Assembly: GCA_022843955.1 (NCBI GenBank)
Contig: JALHMQ010000016.1
Coordinates: 44,929-108,928, forward strand
DNA: 64,000 bases
Direction of reading: 5' to 3'
Origin: Burkholderiaceae bacterium
GTDB lineage: Bacteria > Pseudomonadota > Gammaproteobacteria > Burkholderiales > Burkholderiaceae_F
This document shows, in pieces, positions 21,169 through 31,308 of the stretch. The notes beneath the pieces are model-generated. The model did not search any database, was not told where the DNA came from, and saw only the letters and a list, made by a program, of their open reading frames with translations. Every line of letters starts with the position of its first letter. The stretch's first letter is position 1. The translations under genes and the position numbers were made by a program.

Positions 21169-23274
21169 ATGACAAGACCTGCGCACGCGCTGCCGCTGGC
21201 CGCGCTCATCCTGCTTGGCACCGCGTTGCCGGCCGCGGCCGACAACGGTCGCCACCACGGCGCCGTGCAGAGCAAGCCGCACTGGCTCGGCGCCATCACC
21301 GCCACCGCCTACGACGGCGAGACCGACGACCTGCTCACCGCCGGCCTCGGCCGCAGCGGTCTGGCGCTGCCGCTTAGCGTTGCCACGATCGATCCTGCCA
21401 GTCCGGCGCAGCTGCGGCGCTTGACGATCCACACCAACTACCGCGCGATCGTCGACGTCAGTCCCAATGGCGGCTTCGGCACGCTCTACGGCCCCAACAT
21501 CACCGCCGACGGCGCCGTCACCAGCGGCGAAGGCAAGATCGCCGGCATCGAGTACATCGCCTACGCCGACGATCGCGACGGCGGTCCCAACGTGACGATG
21601 ATGGTGCAGGTGCCGGCGACCTTCGATCCGGCCAGGCCCTGCATCATCACCGGCACCAGCAGCGGCTCGCGCGGCGTGTACGGCGCGATCGGCTCGTCGG
21701 GCGAATGGGGGCTCAAGCGCGGCTGCGCGGTCGCCTACACCGACAAGGGCACCGGCAACGGCATCCACGACTTGCAGGCCAACACCGTCAACCTGCGCAA
21801 CGGCGTGCGCGCCGACGCCGCCACCGCCGGGGACGACAGCAACTTCACCGCTCGCCTGGCGGACCTGCAGCGCCAGAGCTTCAACGCCGACACGCCCAAC
21901 CGCTTCGCCGTCAAGCATGCGCACTCGCAGCGCAACCCCGAGCGCAACTGGGGGCGCGACACGCTGCGCGCAGTGGAGTTTGCGTTCTACGTGCTCAACC
22001 AGCAGTTCCCGGCGGCGGCAGCCACGCGTGGCCGCAAGCCGCAGCCGCGCATCGTGCCGTCGAACACGATCGTCATCGCCTCGAGCGTCTCCAATGGCGG
22101 CGGCGCCGCACTGGCCGCAGCCGAGGAGGATCGCCATGGCCTGATCGACGGCGTGGCGGTGAGCGAGCCCAACATCCAGGTGGCGCGCGGCCCCGACCCG
22201 GTGATCCGTCGCGGCAGCACGGTCTACACCGGCGGCAGCAAGCCGTTGTACGACTACTTCACCTATGCCAGCCTGTACCAGCCGTGCGCCGCGCAGTCCG
22301 CGCGCGCGGTCGGGTCGCCGCTGGCCGCTTTCCTGCCGGCCGCGTTGGCCAACAACCGCTGCACTTCGCTGGCCCAGGCCGGGCTGCTGTCGACCACCAC
22401 GCTGCCCGAGCAGGCCGATGAGGCGCTCGACAAGCTGCTGGCCTACGGCTGGGAGACAGAGACGATCCCGCTGCACCTTTCCCACTACGCGCTGGCGACC
22501 ACCGCCATCACGATGACCTACGCCAACGCGCACGGCCGCTTCTCGGTCGCCGACAACCTGTGCGGGCAGAGCTTTGCGCTGACCGATCCGGCCTCGGGTG
22601 TGGTGCTGAACAGCACGCCGTCGCTGCTGCCGTGGTCGTTCGGTCTCGGCAACGGCGTGCCGCCGACCATTGGCATCAACGTCGTCTACAACGACTCGGT
22701 GGGCGGGGCGCGGCGCGACGTGTTCGCGGTGTCACCGTCGACCAATCGTGCCGACCTCGCGTTCGACGCCGCGGTCTGCCAGCGCGAGCTTGCCACCGGT
22801 CGCAGCGCGAACGCCTGGCGGGTACGCGCCGGCATCGCCGAAGTGCAGGCCAAGGCGCGCCTGAACGGAACGCCGGCGATCATCGTGCACGGTCGCTCCG
22901 ACACGCTGGTGCCGGTCAACTTCTCGTCGCGCCCGTACGTGGCGCAGAACCTGCGCAACGAGCGTCGCAGCCAGCTGCGCTATATCGAGGTGACCAACGC
23001 GCAGCACTTCGATTCGTTCCTCGCCTTCCCCGAGTACGCCACGCGCTTCGTTCCGCTGCATCTGTACTTCAACCGCGCGCTCGACCTGATGTGGGCGCAT
23101 CTGACCGAGAGCCAGCCGCTGCCGCCGTCGCAACTGGTACGCACCACGCCACGCGGCGGTACGGTGGGGGCGGCGCCGCTGCTGACCGCCGATCACGTGC
23201 CGCCGATCCAGCTGGCGCCGGCCGCGGCCGACCGCATCACGTTCTCCGGCAACACGCTCACCATTCCTGATTGA
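21169..23274 (+). CDS. Exported D-(-)-3-hydroxybutyrate oligomer hydrolase, copy 1
   Basis: A 701-residue enzyme of the 3HB-oligomer hydrolase family, which cleaves the soluble oligomers released from polyhydroxybutyrate. The signal peptide (residues 1-24, ending ALPAAA) indicates export. The nucleophile is probably the serine in '[17 protein letters not shown]' (Ser308), with '[17 protein letters not shown]' and '[13 protein letters not shown]' supplying the Asp and His of the triad. A good GGGAG site precedes ATG 21169. A paralogous gene follows directly, and an intrinsic terminator separates the two. Confidence 0.9.
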   Translation: MTRPAHALPLAALILLGTALPAAADNGRHHGAVQSKPHWLGAITATAYDGETDDLLTAGLGRSGLALPLSVATIDPASPAQLRRLTIHTNYRAIVDVSPNGGFGTLYGPNITADGAVTSGEGKIAGIEYIAYADDRDGGPNVTMMVQVPATFDPARPCIITGTSSGSRGVYGAIGSSGEWGLKRGCAVAYTDKGTGNGIHDLQANTVNLRNGVRADAATAGDDSNFTARLADLQRQSFNADTPNRFAVKHAHSQRNPERNWGRDTLRAVEFAFYVLNQQFPAAAATRGRKPQPRIVPSNTIVIASSVSNGGGAALAAAEEDRHGLIDGVAVSEPNIQVARGPDPVIRRGSTVYTGGSKPLYDYFTYASLYQPCAAQSARAVGSPLAAFLPAALANNRCTSLAQAGLLSTTTLPEQADEALDKLLAYGWETETIPLHLSHYALATTAITMTYANAHGRFSVADNLCGQSFALTDPASGVVLNSTPSLLPWSFGLGNGVPPTIGINVVYNDSVGGARRDVFAVSPSTNRADLAFDAAVCQRELATGRSANAWRVRAGIAEVQAKARLNGTPAIIVHGRSDTLVPVNFSSRPYVAQNLRNERRSQLRYIEVTNAQHFDSFLAFPEYATRFVPLHLYFNRALDLMWAHLTESQPLPPSQLVRTTPRGGTVGAAPLLTADHVPPIQLAPAAADRITFSGNTLTIPD

Positions 23275-23329
23275 TTGCAGACAGACCACCACGTCGGTTG
23301 GCGTCACCGCCCGCCCGCGATGCTTCGAC

Positions 23330-23356
23330 AGGCCCGCTTCGGCGGGCCTTTTTTAT
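23330..23356 (+). terminator. Intrinsic terminator after hydrolase copy 1
   Basis: An 8-bp stem AGGCCCGC / GCGGGCCT closed by TTCG is followed by TTTTTATT. It lies 55 bp after the stop codon, so the two hydrolase genes are probably transcribed separately. Confidence 0.92.
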
Positions 23357-23693
23357 TGTCGCGCGCAACCGCGCGCCTGCGTTGCGGTCGGCGCAGCCAT
23401 TGTCGGCCGTACGCGGCGCAACGCAGTCGGCATCGCGCTTGCGCATTTCGCGATGCAGGCGCGGGTGCGCCTGCACGCGCTCTCGCGTACCGGGCGACTG
23501 GTTTCGCGGCGACATCGTCGTGCGTGCGCTCGTGGCGCAGCGCGGGGCTACGGGCATCCCGCTAGCTGCCGGCGTGGGGTCCACGCACTGTCTGCTGCCC
23601 CGCGTGCAGTGCGCGGTGAGGCCAGGACTGCATGTCCGCGCCGCGACTCGCGAGCGATGCGAGCACGGCGCCGCAAACCAAAAGGAGTGACAG
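23357..23693. other. Gene-free spacer before hydrolase copy 2
   Basis: About 340 bp with no convincing coding frame, repeat or RNA gene. A ribosome binding site AAGGAG lies 9 bp before ATG 23694. The promoter of the lipoprotein gene must be here, but I see no confident -35/-10 pair. Confidence 0.5.
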
Positions 23694-25970
23694 ATGAATC
23701 GAGCTTTGTTGTTCGTGCCGGTGATTGCCGCCGGCCTGGTGCTGAGCGCGTGCGGAGGCGGCGACGATGCGCCGACCCCGGCACCGACCCCGGCACCCAC
23801 GCCGGCGCCGACCCCAGCGCCAACCCCGGCGCCAACGCCAGCGCCGACCCCAGCGCCGACCCCAGCGCCAACGCCAGCGCCTTCACCGCCGCCCGCACCG
23901 CCACCCGCACCACCGCCGCCGCCGGCGCCGCCGCCAGCGACCGAAGTCAACGCGCCACCAGCCTTTGCCAGTGCGCTTCGGTCGGTGCAGTACGACGGCG
24001 CCAGCGACGACCTGCTGACCGCGGGCCTCGGCTGGGATGGACTGCAGGGCGCCACCGCGCCCGCGGTGTCGGCCACGCCGACCGCTGCCGAGCTGCGCCG
24101 GCTGGCGATCTACACCAACTACCGCGCGCTGGTCGACATGAGCACGGCGGGCGGCTATGGACGCATCTACGGGCCGAATGTGCCCCTCGGTGGCGGCGCG
24201 CCGATCACCGACGCCGGCGCCGGCAAGGTGGCCGGCACCGAAGTGATTGCGCTGGTCGACGATGGCACCGGCCGCCAGAACGTGACGTTGATGGCGCAGG
24301 TGCCCGACAGCTTCGATATCACCAACCCGTGCATCGTCACCGCCACCTCGTCGGGCTCACGCGGGGTGTACGGCGCAGTGTCGGCCGCCGGTGAGTGGGC
24401 GCTCAAGCGCGGCTGTGCGGTGGCCTACACCGACAAGGGCACCGGCAGCGGCGCTCACGAGCTGGCCACCAACACCGTCACGCTGATCGACGGCACGTTG
24501 GCCACCGCCACCGATGCCGGCACCGCCAGCCTGTTCACGGCCACGCTGCTGGCGACCGGCCAGAACCGACCCAATCGCTACGCGTTCAAGCATGCCCACT
24601 CGCAACAGAATCCCGAGCGCGCCTGGGGCCTGAACACGCTGCAGGCAGTCGAGTTCGCGTTCTATGCGATCAACGAGAGGTTCGGCGTCGTCAATGCGCA
24701 AGGTGCGCGGGTGAAGTCGTTCGTGCCGGCCAACACCGTGGTGATTGCCGCTGCGGTGTCCAACGGCGGCGGTGCGTCGCTGCGCGCCGCCGAGCAGGAC
24801 ACCGCCGGCTGGATCGATGCGGTGGTGGTGGGCGAGCCGCAGGTCAGCGTCAACGTCGCGTTCCCGCAGCCGCAGTTCAGCATCCAGCGCGGCGCTGGAC
24901 CGGCACTGCCTGCCAACAGCTATGGCAAGCCGCTGATCCACTACGTCGGCACGCTGGCGTTGTTCCAGCCCTGTGCGGTCTATGCGACCGCGGCTACCGG
25001 GGCGCCGCTGCAGGCCCTGGTGCCGCCGGCGCAAGCTGAGGCGCGTTGCGAAGCGCTGGTCACGGCGGGCCTGCTCGACGGCACCGTCAACACCACGTTC
25101 CAGCAGCGCGCCGACGCGGCGCTGGCCGCCCTGCGCCTGGGTGGCTGGGAGCCCGAAAGCGACCTGCTGCACGCCTGGCAATGGGGTTCGGATGCGACCA
25201 TGGCAGTGGCGGTGACCTACAACAACGCCTATGCACGTGCTGCTGCCAACGAAGACCTGTGCGACTTCAACTTCGCCTCGGTCGACGCCAACGGCCTGCC
25301 AGCGGCACCTGCCACGCCGGTGATGCGCACCATCTTTGGCATCGGCAACGGCATTCCGCCCACCGGCGGCCTGGCGCTGGTCTACAACGCCATCCCGATG
25401 GTCGATGGCGGGCCGCGCAACTACCGGCTGCATCCGAACTTTGCGTTCGAGGGCGCGCAGTGCATGCGCGGCCTGTGGCGCACGCGCACGCCGACGCCGG
25501 CGCCGGGCTCGCTCGCCGAGCGTCTGCAGCAGGGCGTGGCTGACGTGCTGGCCAGCGGCAACCTGCAAGGCAAGCCGACGCTGATCGTGCATGGCCGCGC
25601 CGACTCGCTGGTGCCGCCCAACCACAGCTCGCGCACGTACTTCGGCGCCAACCGGCTGGTCGAGGGCGCGGCCTCACGCTTGAGCTACATCGAGGTGACC
25701 AACGCACAGCACTTCGATGCGCTGCTGGGCGTGGCCGGCTTCGACGAGCGATTCGTGCCACTGCACTACTACAACATCCAGGCGCTGGACCTGATGTGGG
25801 ATCACCTGAAGAACGGCACGCCGCTGCCTGCCTCGCAGGTGGTGCGCACGCTGCCGCGCGGCACTGGTGCGCCGGCGCTGGCGGGCGGCAACCTGCCCGC
25901 CATTGCGCCGCAGCCGGCGCCGGGCGACACCATTCGCTTCGAGAACAACACGGTGATCATTCCTGACTGA
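23694..25970 (+). CDS. Lipoprotein 3-hydroxybutyrate oligomer hydrolase, copy 2
   Basis: A 758-residue paralogue of the preceding enzyme, but with a lipoprotein signal (LVLSAC lipobox, Cys22) and a proline-rich stalk of alternating PTPA units (about residues 27-80) that would lift the catalytic domain off the membrane. The catalytic region aligns with copy 1: '[18 protein letters not shown]' (nucleophile about Ser356), '[17 protein letters not shown]' and '[13 protein letters not shown]'. The tandem pair suggests one freely exported and one membrane-tethered enzyme for oligomer use. EF-P may be needed to translate the stalk, although strict PPP runs occur only at its end. Confidence 0.9.
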   Translation: MNRALLFVPVIAAGLVLSACGGGDDAPTPAPTPAPTPAPTPAPTPAPTPAPTPAPTPAPTPAPSPPPAPPPAPPPPPAPPPATEVNAPPAFASALRSVQYDGASDDLLTAGLGWDGLQGATAPAVSATPTAAELRRLAIYTNYRALVDMSTAGGYGRIYGPNVPLGGGAPITDAGAGKVAGTEVIALVDDGTGRQNVTLMAQVPDSFDITNPCIVTATSSGSRGVYGAVSAAGEWALKRGCAVAYTDKGTGSGAHELATNTVTLIDGTLATATDAGTASLFTATLLATGQNRPNRYAFKHAHSQQNPERAWGLNTLQAVEFAFYAINERFGVVNAQGARVKSFVPANTVVIAAAVSNGGGASLRAAEQDTAGWIDAVVVGEPQVSVNVAFPQPQFSIQRGAGPALPANSYGKPLIHYVGTLALFQPCAVYATAATGAPLQALVPPAQAEARCEALVTAGLLDGTVNTTFQQRADAALAALRLGGWEPESDLLHAWQWGSDATMAVAVTYNNAYARAAANEDLCDFNFASVDANGLPAAPATPVMRTIFGIGNGIPPTGGLALVYNAIPMVDGGPRNYRLHPNFAFEGAQCMRGLWRTRTPTPAPGSLAERLQQGVADVLASGNLQGKPTLIVHGRADSLVPPNHSSRTYFGANRLVEGAASRLSYIEVTNAQHFDALLGVAGFDERFVPLHYYNIQALDLMWDHLKNGTPLPASQVVRTLPRGTGAPALAGGNLPAIAPQPAPGDTIRFENNTVIIPD
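23772..23882 (+). repeat. 12-bp in-frame tandem repeat encoding the PTPA stalk
   Basis: About nine imperfect copies of a 12-bp unit (CCGACCCCAGCG-like) within the lipoprotein gene, encoding Pro-Thr-Pro-Ala. The 12-bp period keeps frame, so copy-number change would alter stalk length without disrupting the protein. Confidence 0.85.
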
Positions 25971-26039
25971 GACGCCGGCACAGCTGCCAGCCTTTAACGC
26001 TGGGCAAGCCGGATCCACCGGCTGCCCGAAGGAGCTTTC

Positions 26040-26067
26040 GAGCCCGCCCCGTGCGGGCTCTTTTTTT
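26040..26067 (+). terminator. Intrinsic terminator after hydrolase copy 2
   Basis: A perfect 8-bp stem GAGCCCGC / GCGGGCTC with a 5-nt loop is followed by seven T residues, 70 bp downstream of the stop. Confidence 0.95.
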
Positions 26068-26208
26068 GGGCGTGCGTCCGGTGTGCCGGGTATGCGCCGA
26101 GCTGCGATTCGCGCCGATGCGTAGCACCGAGCGTCGGGCGGCTGCAGTCGCTCCGCTACGATGCCGTCACGCCGTCACCGCCGCTTTCCACCCACCCGCC
26201 TGCGCCCC

Positions 26209-27567
26209 ATGAGCACTGCCCCCGAGTCACTGTCCAAGCTGTCGATCGACCGCGGCACGCCCGGTGCCCGGCTGCGACGCCGCAAGCCGCTGTGGCAGCG
26301 CTGGTGGCTGTGGCTGGTGGTGCTGGCGGTGGCGGGAGGGGTCGCGTTGCTGGTGGCGCAACGCGGCCAGCCGACGCCGGTGGAGATCGGTGCGGTGACG
26401 GCAGCATGGCCGTCGCAGGCGATCGCGGTGCTCAACGCCACCGGCCGCGTGGTGGCGGCGCGGCGCGCGTCGGTGTCGAGCAAGGGCACCGGGCGACTCG
26501 AGTGGCTCGGTGTGCAGGAGGGCCAACGCGTGCAGCAGGGCGAGGTGATCGCGCGCCTGGAGAACCGCGACGTCGCCGCGCAGCGCGAGCAGGTGGCAGC
26601 CAGCCTGAAGGCCGCCGAGGCCAACCTCACGCAGGGCGAAGCCGAACTGGACGATGCGGCGGCGGCGCTGCGCCGCGCGCAGGAGCTGGCGGCGCAGAAC
26701 TTCATCACCGCCGCCGCCGTCGACACCGCGCAGGCGCGCCACAACAAGGCGCGCGCGACGATCCAGACGCTCAAGGCGCAGATCGGGGTGGCGCAGGCCA
26801 ATTTGCGCGCCGCCAACGTGACCTTCGACCAGACCCTGATCCGTGCGCCGTTCGCCGGCATCGTGCTCACCAAGAGCGCCAACGTGGGCGACATCGTGAC
26901 GCCGTTTTCTTCCGCGGTCGGCACCACCGGTGCGGTGGTGACGATGGCCGACATGAGCACGCTCGAGGTCGAGGCCGATGTCTCGGAGAACGCCATCGCC
27001 GGCATCCAGGTCGGACAGCCGGCGGAGATCCAGCTCGATGCGTTTCCCGACCTGCGACTGGCGGGCTCGGTCTCGCGCGTGGTGCCCACGGTGGACCGCA
27101 GCAAGGCCACGCTGCTGGTGAAGGTGAAGTTCGAAGAGACCGACGCGCGCGTGCTGCCTGACATGAGCGCGCGCGTGGCGTTCCTGTCGCGCCGCCTCGG
27201 TGCCGAGGAACGCGCCTCGGTGCCGGCCGTGCGGCCGGAAGCGATCGTTCAGCGCGACGGGCGCGACCTGGTGTTCGTGGTGCAGCCGGTCAATGGCGCA
27301 GCGGATGCAGCGGCGAAAGGGGCGACGGATACGCCCGCCGCTGGGTCGACCGCCACGGCAACCGCCGTATCAAGCGCGGGTGCGACCAAGGGCGGGACAC
27401 GTACGACCGAGATCACGCGCGGTCGCGTGCAGCCGACACCGGTGCAGGTGCGCGGCAGGGTGGGCGACCTGGTGCAGGTCAGCGGCGTGGCGCCGGGCGC
27501 GCGCGTGGTGATCAATCCGCCGGCATCGCTCGCCGCCGATCATCTGGTGGCGCCGGCCAAGAAATGA
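26209..27567 (+). CDS. ABC-type efflux periplasmic adaptor (HlyD/MacA-like)
   Basis: A 452-residue membrane-fusion protein. An N-terminal cytoplasmic basic stretch and one membrane anchor (about residues 28-50) are followed by the lipoyl-like half 'GRLEWLGVQEGQRVQQGEVIARLENRDV', a helical hairpin (about 125-205), the second lipoyl half 'TLIRAPFAGIVLTKSANVGDIVTP' and beta-barrel domains. An Ala/Thr/Gly-rich insertion of about 45 residues (near 365-410) interrupts the membrane-proximal domain. Its TGA overlaps the ATG of the ATPase gene (ATGA). With the ATPase and two FtsX-type permeases it forms a MacAB/DevBCA-like export system; substrate unknown. Confidence 0.88.
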   Translation: MSTAPESLSKLSIDRGTPGARLRRRKPLWQRWWLWLVVLAVAGGVALLVAQRGQPTPVEIGAVTAAWPSQAIAVLNATGRVVAARRASVSSKGTGRLEWLGVQEGQRVQQGEVIARLENRDVAAQREQVAASLKAAEANLTQGEAELDDAAAALRRAQELAAQNFITAAAVDTAQARHNKARATIQTLKAQIGVAQANLRAANVTFDQTLIRAPFAGIVLTKSANVGDIVTPFSSAVGTTGAVVTMADMSTLEVEADVSENAIAGIQVGQPAEIQLDAFPDLRLAGSVSRVVPTVDRSKATLLVKVKFEETDARVLPDMSARVAFLSRRLGAEERASVPAVRPEAIVQRDGRDLVFVVQPVNGAADAAAKGATDTPAAGSTATATAVSSAGATKGGTRTTEITRGRVQPTPVQVRGRVGDLVQVSGVAPGARVVINPPASLAADHLVAPAKK

Positions 27568-28340
27568 ACACGGCGGCCGGGGACGTGCAAGTCGGTGCGG
27601 CGTCGGTGCGGCCGGCCGGCGTGCGTTCGGCCGGCAGCGGTCCGCCGCTGATCGAGATCCGCCACGTGAGCAAGAGCTACACGCGCGGCGAGCAGGTGGT
27701 GCCGGTACTCACCGACATCAACCTCGATGTCGGCCGCGGCGAGTTCGTCGCCCTGATGGGGCCGTCGGGCTCGGGCAAGAGCACGCTGCTCAACCTGGTG
27801 GCGGGCATCGACAAGCCGGACGCCGGGGTGATCGCCATCAACGGCGAAGACATCACGCAACTGGGCGAAGGCGATCTGGCCGGCTGGCGGGCTGCCAGCG
27901 TCGGCTTCATCTTCCAGTTCTACAACCTGATGCCGGTGCTCAACGCGTTCGAAAACGTCGAGCTGCCGCTGCTGCTGACCGCGCTCGGCCGTGCCGAGCG
28001 GCGCGCGCGGGTCGAGATGACGCTGGCGCTGGTCGGCCTGGCCGACCGCATGGACCACCGGCCGAACGAGCTGTCGGGCGGCCAGCAGCAGCGCGTGGCG
28101 ATCGCGCGCGCGATCGTCAGTGATCCGCTGCTCCTGATCGCCGACGAGCCGACAGGCGATCTCGATCGCACCTCGGCGGCCGAGGTGCTGGCACTGCTGC
28201 GCCGGCTCAACGAGGAACTCAACAAGACCATCGTGATGGTCACGCACGACCCGCGCGCGGCCGAGGCGGCACGCCACCTGATCTACCTCGACAAGGGGCA
28301 GCTGACGGATACCTCGCCCTTCGCGGGACATGTGGCATGA
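27564..28340 (+). CDS. ABC transporter ATP-binding protein (MacB/LolD/DevA type)
   Basis: A 258-residue ATPase with Walker A 'GPSGSGKST' near residue 66, Q-loop '[22 protein letters not shown]' (F-Q-F-Y-N-L is typical of the MacB/LolD group), signature '[15 protein letters not shown]', Walker B '[13 protein letters not shown]' and H-loop 'VMVTHDP'. An N-terminal tail of about 25 residues precedes the domain. It is translationally coupled to the adaptor gene and followed by two permease genes. Confidence 0.95.
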   Translation: MNTAAGDVQVGAASVRPAGVRSAGSGPPLIEIRHVSKSYTRGEQVVPVLTDINLDVGRGEFVALMGPSGSGKSTLLNLVAGIDKPDAGVIAINGEDITQLGEGDLAGWRAASVGFIFQFYNLMPVLNAFENVELPLLLTALGRAERRARVEMTLALVGLADRMDHRPNELSGGQQQRVAIARAIVSDPLLLIADEPTGDLDRTSAAEVLALLRRLNEELNKTIVMVTHDPRAAEAARHLIYLDKGQLTDTSPFAGHVA

Positions 28341-28491
28341 CAGACGCCGCTGTCCTCGGTGGCGCTGGCGGCTGCCGCGCGGCTCGTGAGCCTGCTCGGC
28401 GCGAAGCGGCTATCAACGCGTTGCTGTTGGACTGCGCCGCGCCTGCCCTCCGCGCGAGCCGGCGGGGCTCATTGAAAGTGATGCGAGGCTC

Positions 28492-29661
28492 ATGTTCTTC
28501 CTGAAGCTCGTCATCCGCAACGCGTTGCGCGCGCGGCTGCGTACCGGGCTCACGGTCCTGGGGCTGGTGATCGCGCTGACTGCCTTCGGCCTGCTGCAGA
28601 CGGTGGTGAAGGCCTGGTACGCGGGCGTGGAGTCGGCCTCCAGCACGCGACTCATCACGCGCAACGCCATCTCGCTGGTGTTCACCGTGCCGGTGTACTA
28701 CCGCGACCAGATCCGCCCGATCGAGGGCGTGCGCGGGGTGTCGGTATCGAGCTGGTTCGGCGGCATCTGGCGTGACGAGAAGAGCTTCTTCGCACAGTTC
28801 GCGGTCGATGTGCCGACCTTCTTTCCGATGTATCCGGAGTTCCGCTTCGACCCGCAGGAGTACCAGGACTTCGTGCGTGATCGCCGGGGCGCGGCGATCG
28901 GCCGCCAGCTCGCCGATCTGTACGGCTTCAAGGTCGGCGACCGCATTCCGATTCGCGGCACGATCTATGCCGGCAACTGGGAGTTCATCGTGCGCGCGAT
29001 CTTCGATGGCACCGACCAGACGGTGATCACGCGCCAGCTCTACTTCCACTTCGACTACCTGAACGAGTACGTGAAGCTGCGCTTCCCGCGCCGCGCCAAC
29101 CAGACCGGCGTGTTCATCGTCGACGTGGCCGATCCGGCGCGCGTGGCCGAGGTGGCGCAGAAGATCGACGCCACCTTTGCCAACTCGCTGGCGGAGACGC
29201 TGACCGAGACCGAGAAGGCGTTCCAGCTGTCGTTCGTGTCGATGCTGCAGACCATCGTGCAGGTGATTCAGTCGGTGTCGTACATCGTGGTGCTGATCAT
29301 TCTCGCGGTGGCCGCCAACACGATGGCGATGACCGCGCGCGAGCGATTGAGCGAGTACGCAACGCTCAAGGCCCTCGGTTACGGGCCGTGGTACGTGGCG
29401 CGCCTGATCCTGGCCGAGAGCCTGGTGATCGCCGCACTCGGGGGCGTGCTGTCGGTGGCGCTGATGCCTGGCGTGGCCGCCGCCTTCAAGGGCGCACTGG
29501 CCGGCGCCGGCATCAACGCGTTCCCGGTGTTCGAGATCGACCCGATGACCTACGTCTGGCAACTGGTGTTCGCGTTCGCCGTGGGCACCATTGCCGCGCT
29601 GGTGCCGATGGTGCGCGCCGCGAATGTGCGGATCGTGGATGGGCTGAGACATGTGGGATGA
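28492..29661 (+). CDS. ABC transporter permease, FtsX/MacB type (first)
   Basis: A 389-residue permease with an N-terminal transmembrane helix, a large extracytoplasmic MacB-PCD-like domain (about 50-250) and three C-terminal membrane segments ('SYIVVLIILAVAANTMAMT', 'LVIAALGGVLSVALMPGVAA', 'LVFAFAVGTIAALVPMVRAA'). The 'RERLSEYATLKALGYGPWYVARLILAESLVI' stretch (read in two parts) is the coupling region typical of FtsX-domain permeases. It follows the ATPase by 150 bp. The partner permease is separated from it by 460 bp of repeat-filled DNA. Confidence 0.92.
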   Translation: MFFLKLVIRNALRARLRTGLTVLGLVIALTAFGLLQTVVKAWYAGVESASSTRLITRNAISLVFTVPVYYRDQIRPIEGVRGVSVSSWFGGIWRDEKSFFAQFAVDVPTFFPMYPEFRFDPQEYQDFVRDRRGAAIGRQLADLYGFKVGDRIPIRGTIYAGNWEFIVRAIFDGTDQTVITRQLYFHFDYLNEYVKLRFPRRANQTGVFIVDVADPARVAEVAQKIDATFANSLAETLTETEKAFQLSFVSMLQTIVQVIQSVSYIVVLIILAVAANTMAMTARERLSEYATLKALGYGPWYVARLILAESLVIAALGGVLSVALMPGVAAAFKGALAGAGINAFPVFEIDPMTYVWQLVFAFAVGTIAALVPMVRAANVRIVDGLRHVG

Positions 29662-29670
29662 GGCACACTC

Positions 29671-29757
29671 GGTGTACGCGATGGCTACGCCGTCGCACGT
29701 GCACCTCGTGCGATTCGATCAGTGGGTTTGTCTTCGGAGCGGCCGGGCGACGAACCG
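29671..29757 (+). repeat. Two-hairpin dispersed element, copy 2
   Basis: Hairpin 1 spans 29671-29705 (GGTGTACGCG ... GCACGTGCACC). The spacer holds CGATTCGATCAGT. Hairpin 2 has the loop TTCGGAGCGGCCGGGC and the stem GGTTTGTC / GACGAACC, with one G-T mismatch relative to copy 3. It begins 10 bp after the permease stop codon. Confidence 0.85.
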
Positions 29758-29761
29758 TGCG

Positions 29762-29853
29762 CACTCGGTGTACGCAACGGCTACGCCGCCGCACGTGCAC
29801 CTCGTGCGATTCGATCAGTGGGTTCGTCTTCGGAGCGGCCGGGCGACGAACCC
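29762..29853 (+). repeat. Two-hairpin dispersed element, copy 3 (tandem to copy 2)
   Basis: A near-identical tandem of copy 2 with period about 91 bp. Hairpin 2 here has a perfect 9-bp stem GGGTTCGTC (29820-29828) / GACGAACCC (29845-29853) around the same TTCGGAGCGGCCGGGC loop. Confidence 0.88.
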
Positions 29854-30019
29854 ATTCACAAGGGCCACGGCGCGCGCTCCGCGCGCGGGATCGATCAGCT
29901 TCGGTGCCGCGGCGGAGACTTGGCTGCGATCGTCGTTCGCAACGCGAGCTGCTGATGCAAGTTGATCGGACCTCCCTGCGCCAACTGCCAGCCTGCGCAG
30001 CAGGCCTCGTAGCTTTAGC

Positions 30020-30114
30020 CACTGGGCCAGCCGCCCGGCCGCCCGAAGGTCGGCCCACTAACTATTCCGCTTGCGGTGCACATGCGCCGCGCAGCGGCGC
30101 GTACACCGCAAGCG
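30020..30114 (-). repeat. Two-hairpin dispersed element, copy 4 (inverted)
   Basis: Read on the minus strand: hairpin 1 lies within the long palindrome 30068-30114 (outer arms CGCTTGCGGTG / CACCGCAAGCG, inner arms GCGCCGC / GCGGCGC, with the usual GGTGTACGCG start). The spacer ends TAGTTAGT, and hairpin 2 (30020-30058) has a TTCGGGCGGCCGGGC loop in a TGGGCC / GGCCCA stem. The long palindrome abuts the GTG start of the second permease. Confidence 0.8.
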
Positions 30115-30120
30115 ACTAAC

Positions 30121-31287
30121 GTGGCTCTGCCGCTGTCCTACATCGCGCGCAACCTGTGGGTCAGGCGGCTGACCACGGCGTTGACCGCCGGTGGCATGGC
30201 GCTGGTGGTGTTCGTGTTCGCGGCGGTGCTGATGCTGGCGGCCGGGCTGCGCGCCACGCTGGTGGCCAGCGGCTCGGTCGACAACGTGCTGTTCATCGGC
30301 AAGGGCGCGCAGACCGAGGTGCAAAGTGCGGTGTCGCGTGAGCAGGCGGCGCTGATCGAGAGCCTGCCGCAGATCGCGCGTGACAGCGACGGCCAGGCGC
30401 GCGTGTCGCGCGAGGTGCTGGTGCTCAACTCGCTGACCAAGCGCGCGACCGGCACGCGCAGCAACGTGCCGATCCGCGGCGTGTTGCCGGCCGGCTGGGC
30501 CTTGCGGCCGCAAGTCGAACTCACCGCGGGGCGGATGTTCCGGCCGGGCAGCACCGAGATCGTGGTGGGCGCCAGCGTGGCGCGCCAGTTCGTCGGCGTG
30601 GAGATCGGCCGCAGCCTCACGTTTGCCCAGCGCCAGTGGCTGGTGGTGGGTTTGTTCGATGCCGACAACACCGCGTTCGATTCCGAGATCTGGGGCGACG
30701 CCGAGCAGATGATGCAGGCGTTCCGGCGGCTGAACTTCTCGTCGGTGCTAGCGCAGATGGCCGCGCCGGAAGAGTTTGCCGCACTGGAACGTGCGGTCGC
30801 TGCCGAACCGCGCTTCACCACCGAGGTGCGTACCGAGAGGCGCTTCTACGAGGACCAGTCGCGCGCGCTGGCCACCTTCATCACGTTCCTCGGCGTGTTC
30901 CTGTCGGTCATCTTCTCGCTCGGCGCGATCATCGGCGCGTCGATCACCATGTACGCCAGTGTGGCCACGCGCACCGGCGAGATCGGCACCTTGCGCGCGC
31001 TGGGCTTTCGCCGGCGCGCCATCCTGCTGGCGTTCCTGCTGGAGTCGCTGCTGCTGGCGCTGGTGGGGGGCGCGATCGGTCTGGCGGCGGCGAGCTTCCT
31101 GCAGACGATCACCATCTCGACCACCAACTTCTCGTCGTTCTCCGAGCTGGCGTTCTCGTTTTCGCTGACACCGAGCATCGTCATCAACAGCGTGATCTTC
31201 GCGCTGGTGATGGGCTTTGTCGGGGGCTTCCTGCCGGCGATCAAGGCGGCGCGGATGCAGATCGTCGACGCGTTGCGCGCCAGCTGA
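30121..31287 (+). CDS. ABC transporter permease, FtsX/MacB type (second)
   Basis: A 388-residue permease homologous in layout to the one at 28492: N-terminal 'LPLSYIARNLWVRRLTTALTAGG' and membrane helix, extracytoplasmic domain, and three C-terminal membrane segments ('TFLGVFLSVIFSLGAIIGASI', 'ILLAFLLESLLLALVGGAIG', 'FALVMGFVGGFLPAIKAAR'), with 'RTGEIGTLRALGFRRRAI' as the coupling helix. GTG 30121 is chosen because conserved sequence begins there; a GTG at 30076 would place the repeat palindrome in the coding region. No clear ribosome binding site is visible before it, so expression may suffer from the element insertion. Confidence 0.88.
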   Translation: MALPLSYIARNLWVRRLTTALTAGGMALVVFVFAAVLMLAAGLRATLVASGSVDNVLFIGKGAQTEVQSAVSREQAALIESLPQIARDSDGQARVSREVLVLNSLTKRATGTRSNVPIRGVLPAGWALRPQVELTAGRMFRPGSTEIVVGASVARQFVGVEIGRSLTFAQRQWLVVGLFDADNTAFDSEIWGDAEQMMQAFRRLNFSSVLAQMAAPEEFAALERAVAAEPRFTTEVRTERRFYEDQSRALATFITFLGVFLSVIFSLGAIIGASITMYASVATRTGEIGTLRALGFRRRAILLAFLLESLLLALVGGAIGLAAASFLQTITISTTNFSSFSELAFSFSLTPSIVINSVIFALVMGFVGGFLPAIKAARMQIVDALRAS

Positions 31288-31308
31288 TCGCACCCGCGCC
31301 AGCGCGCA

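Larger units (their letters stand above)
29662..30120. other. Repeat-filled spacer splitting the ABC permease pair
   Basis: The spacer carries two direct copies of an approximately 90-bp element and one inverted copy (listed separately). No protein family is recognisable in any of its open frames. Its position inside an otherwise tightly packed four-gene operon suggests insertion of the elements after the operon formed. Confidence 0.7.

Noticed and set aside
29662..30120. Short peptide genes between the permeases
   Set aside because: The open frames in this spacer follow the two-hairpin repeats and have repeat-derived, unlike-protein sequence.
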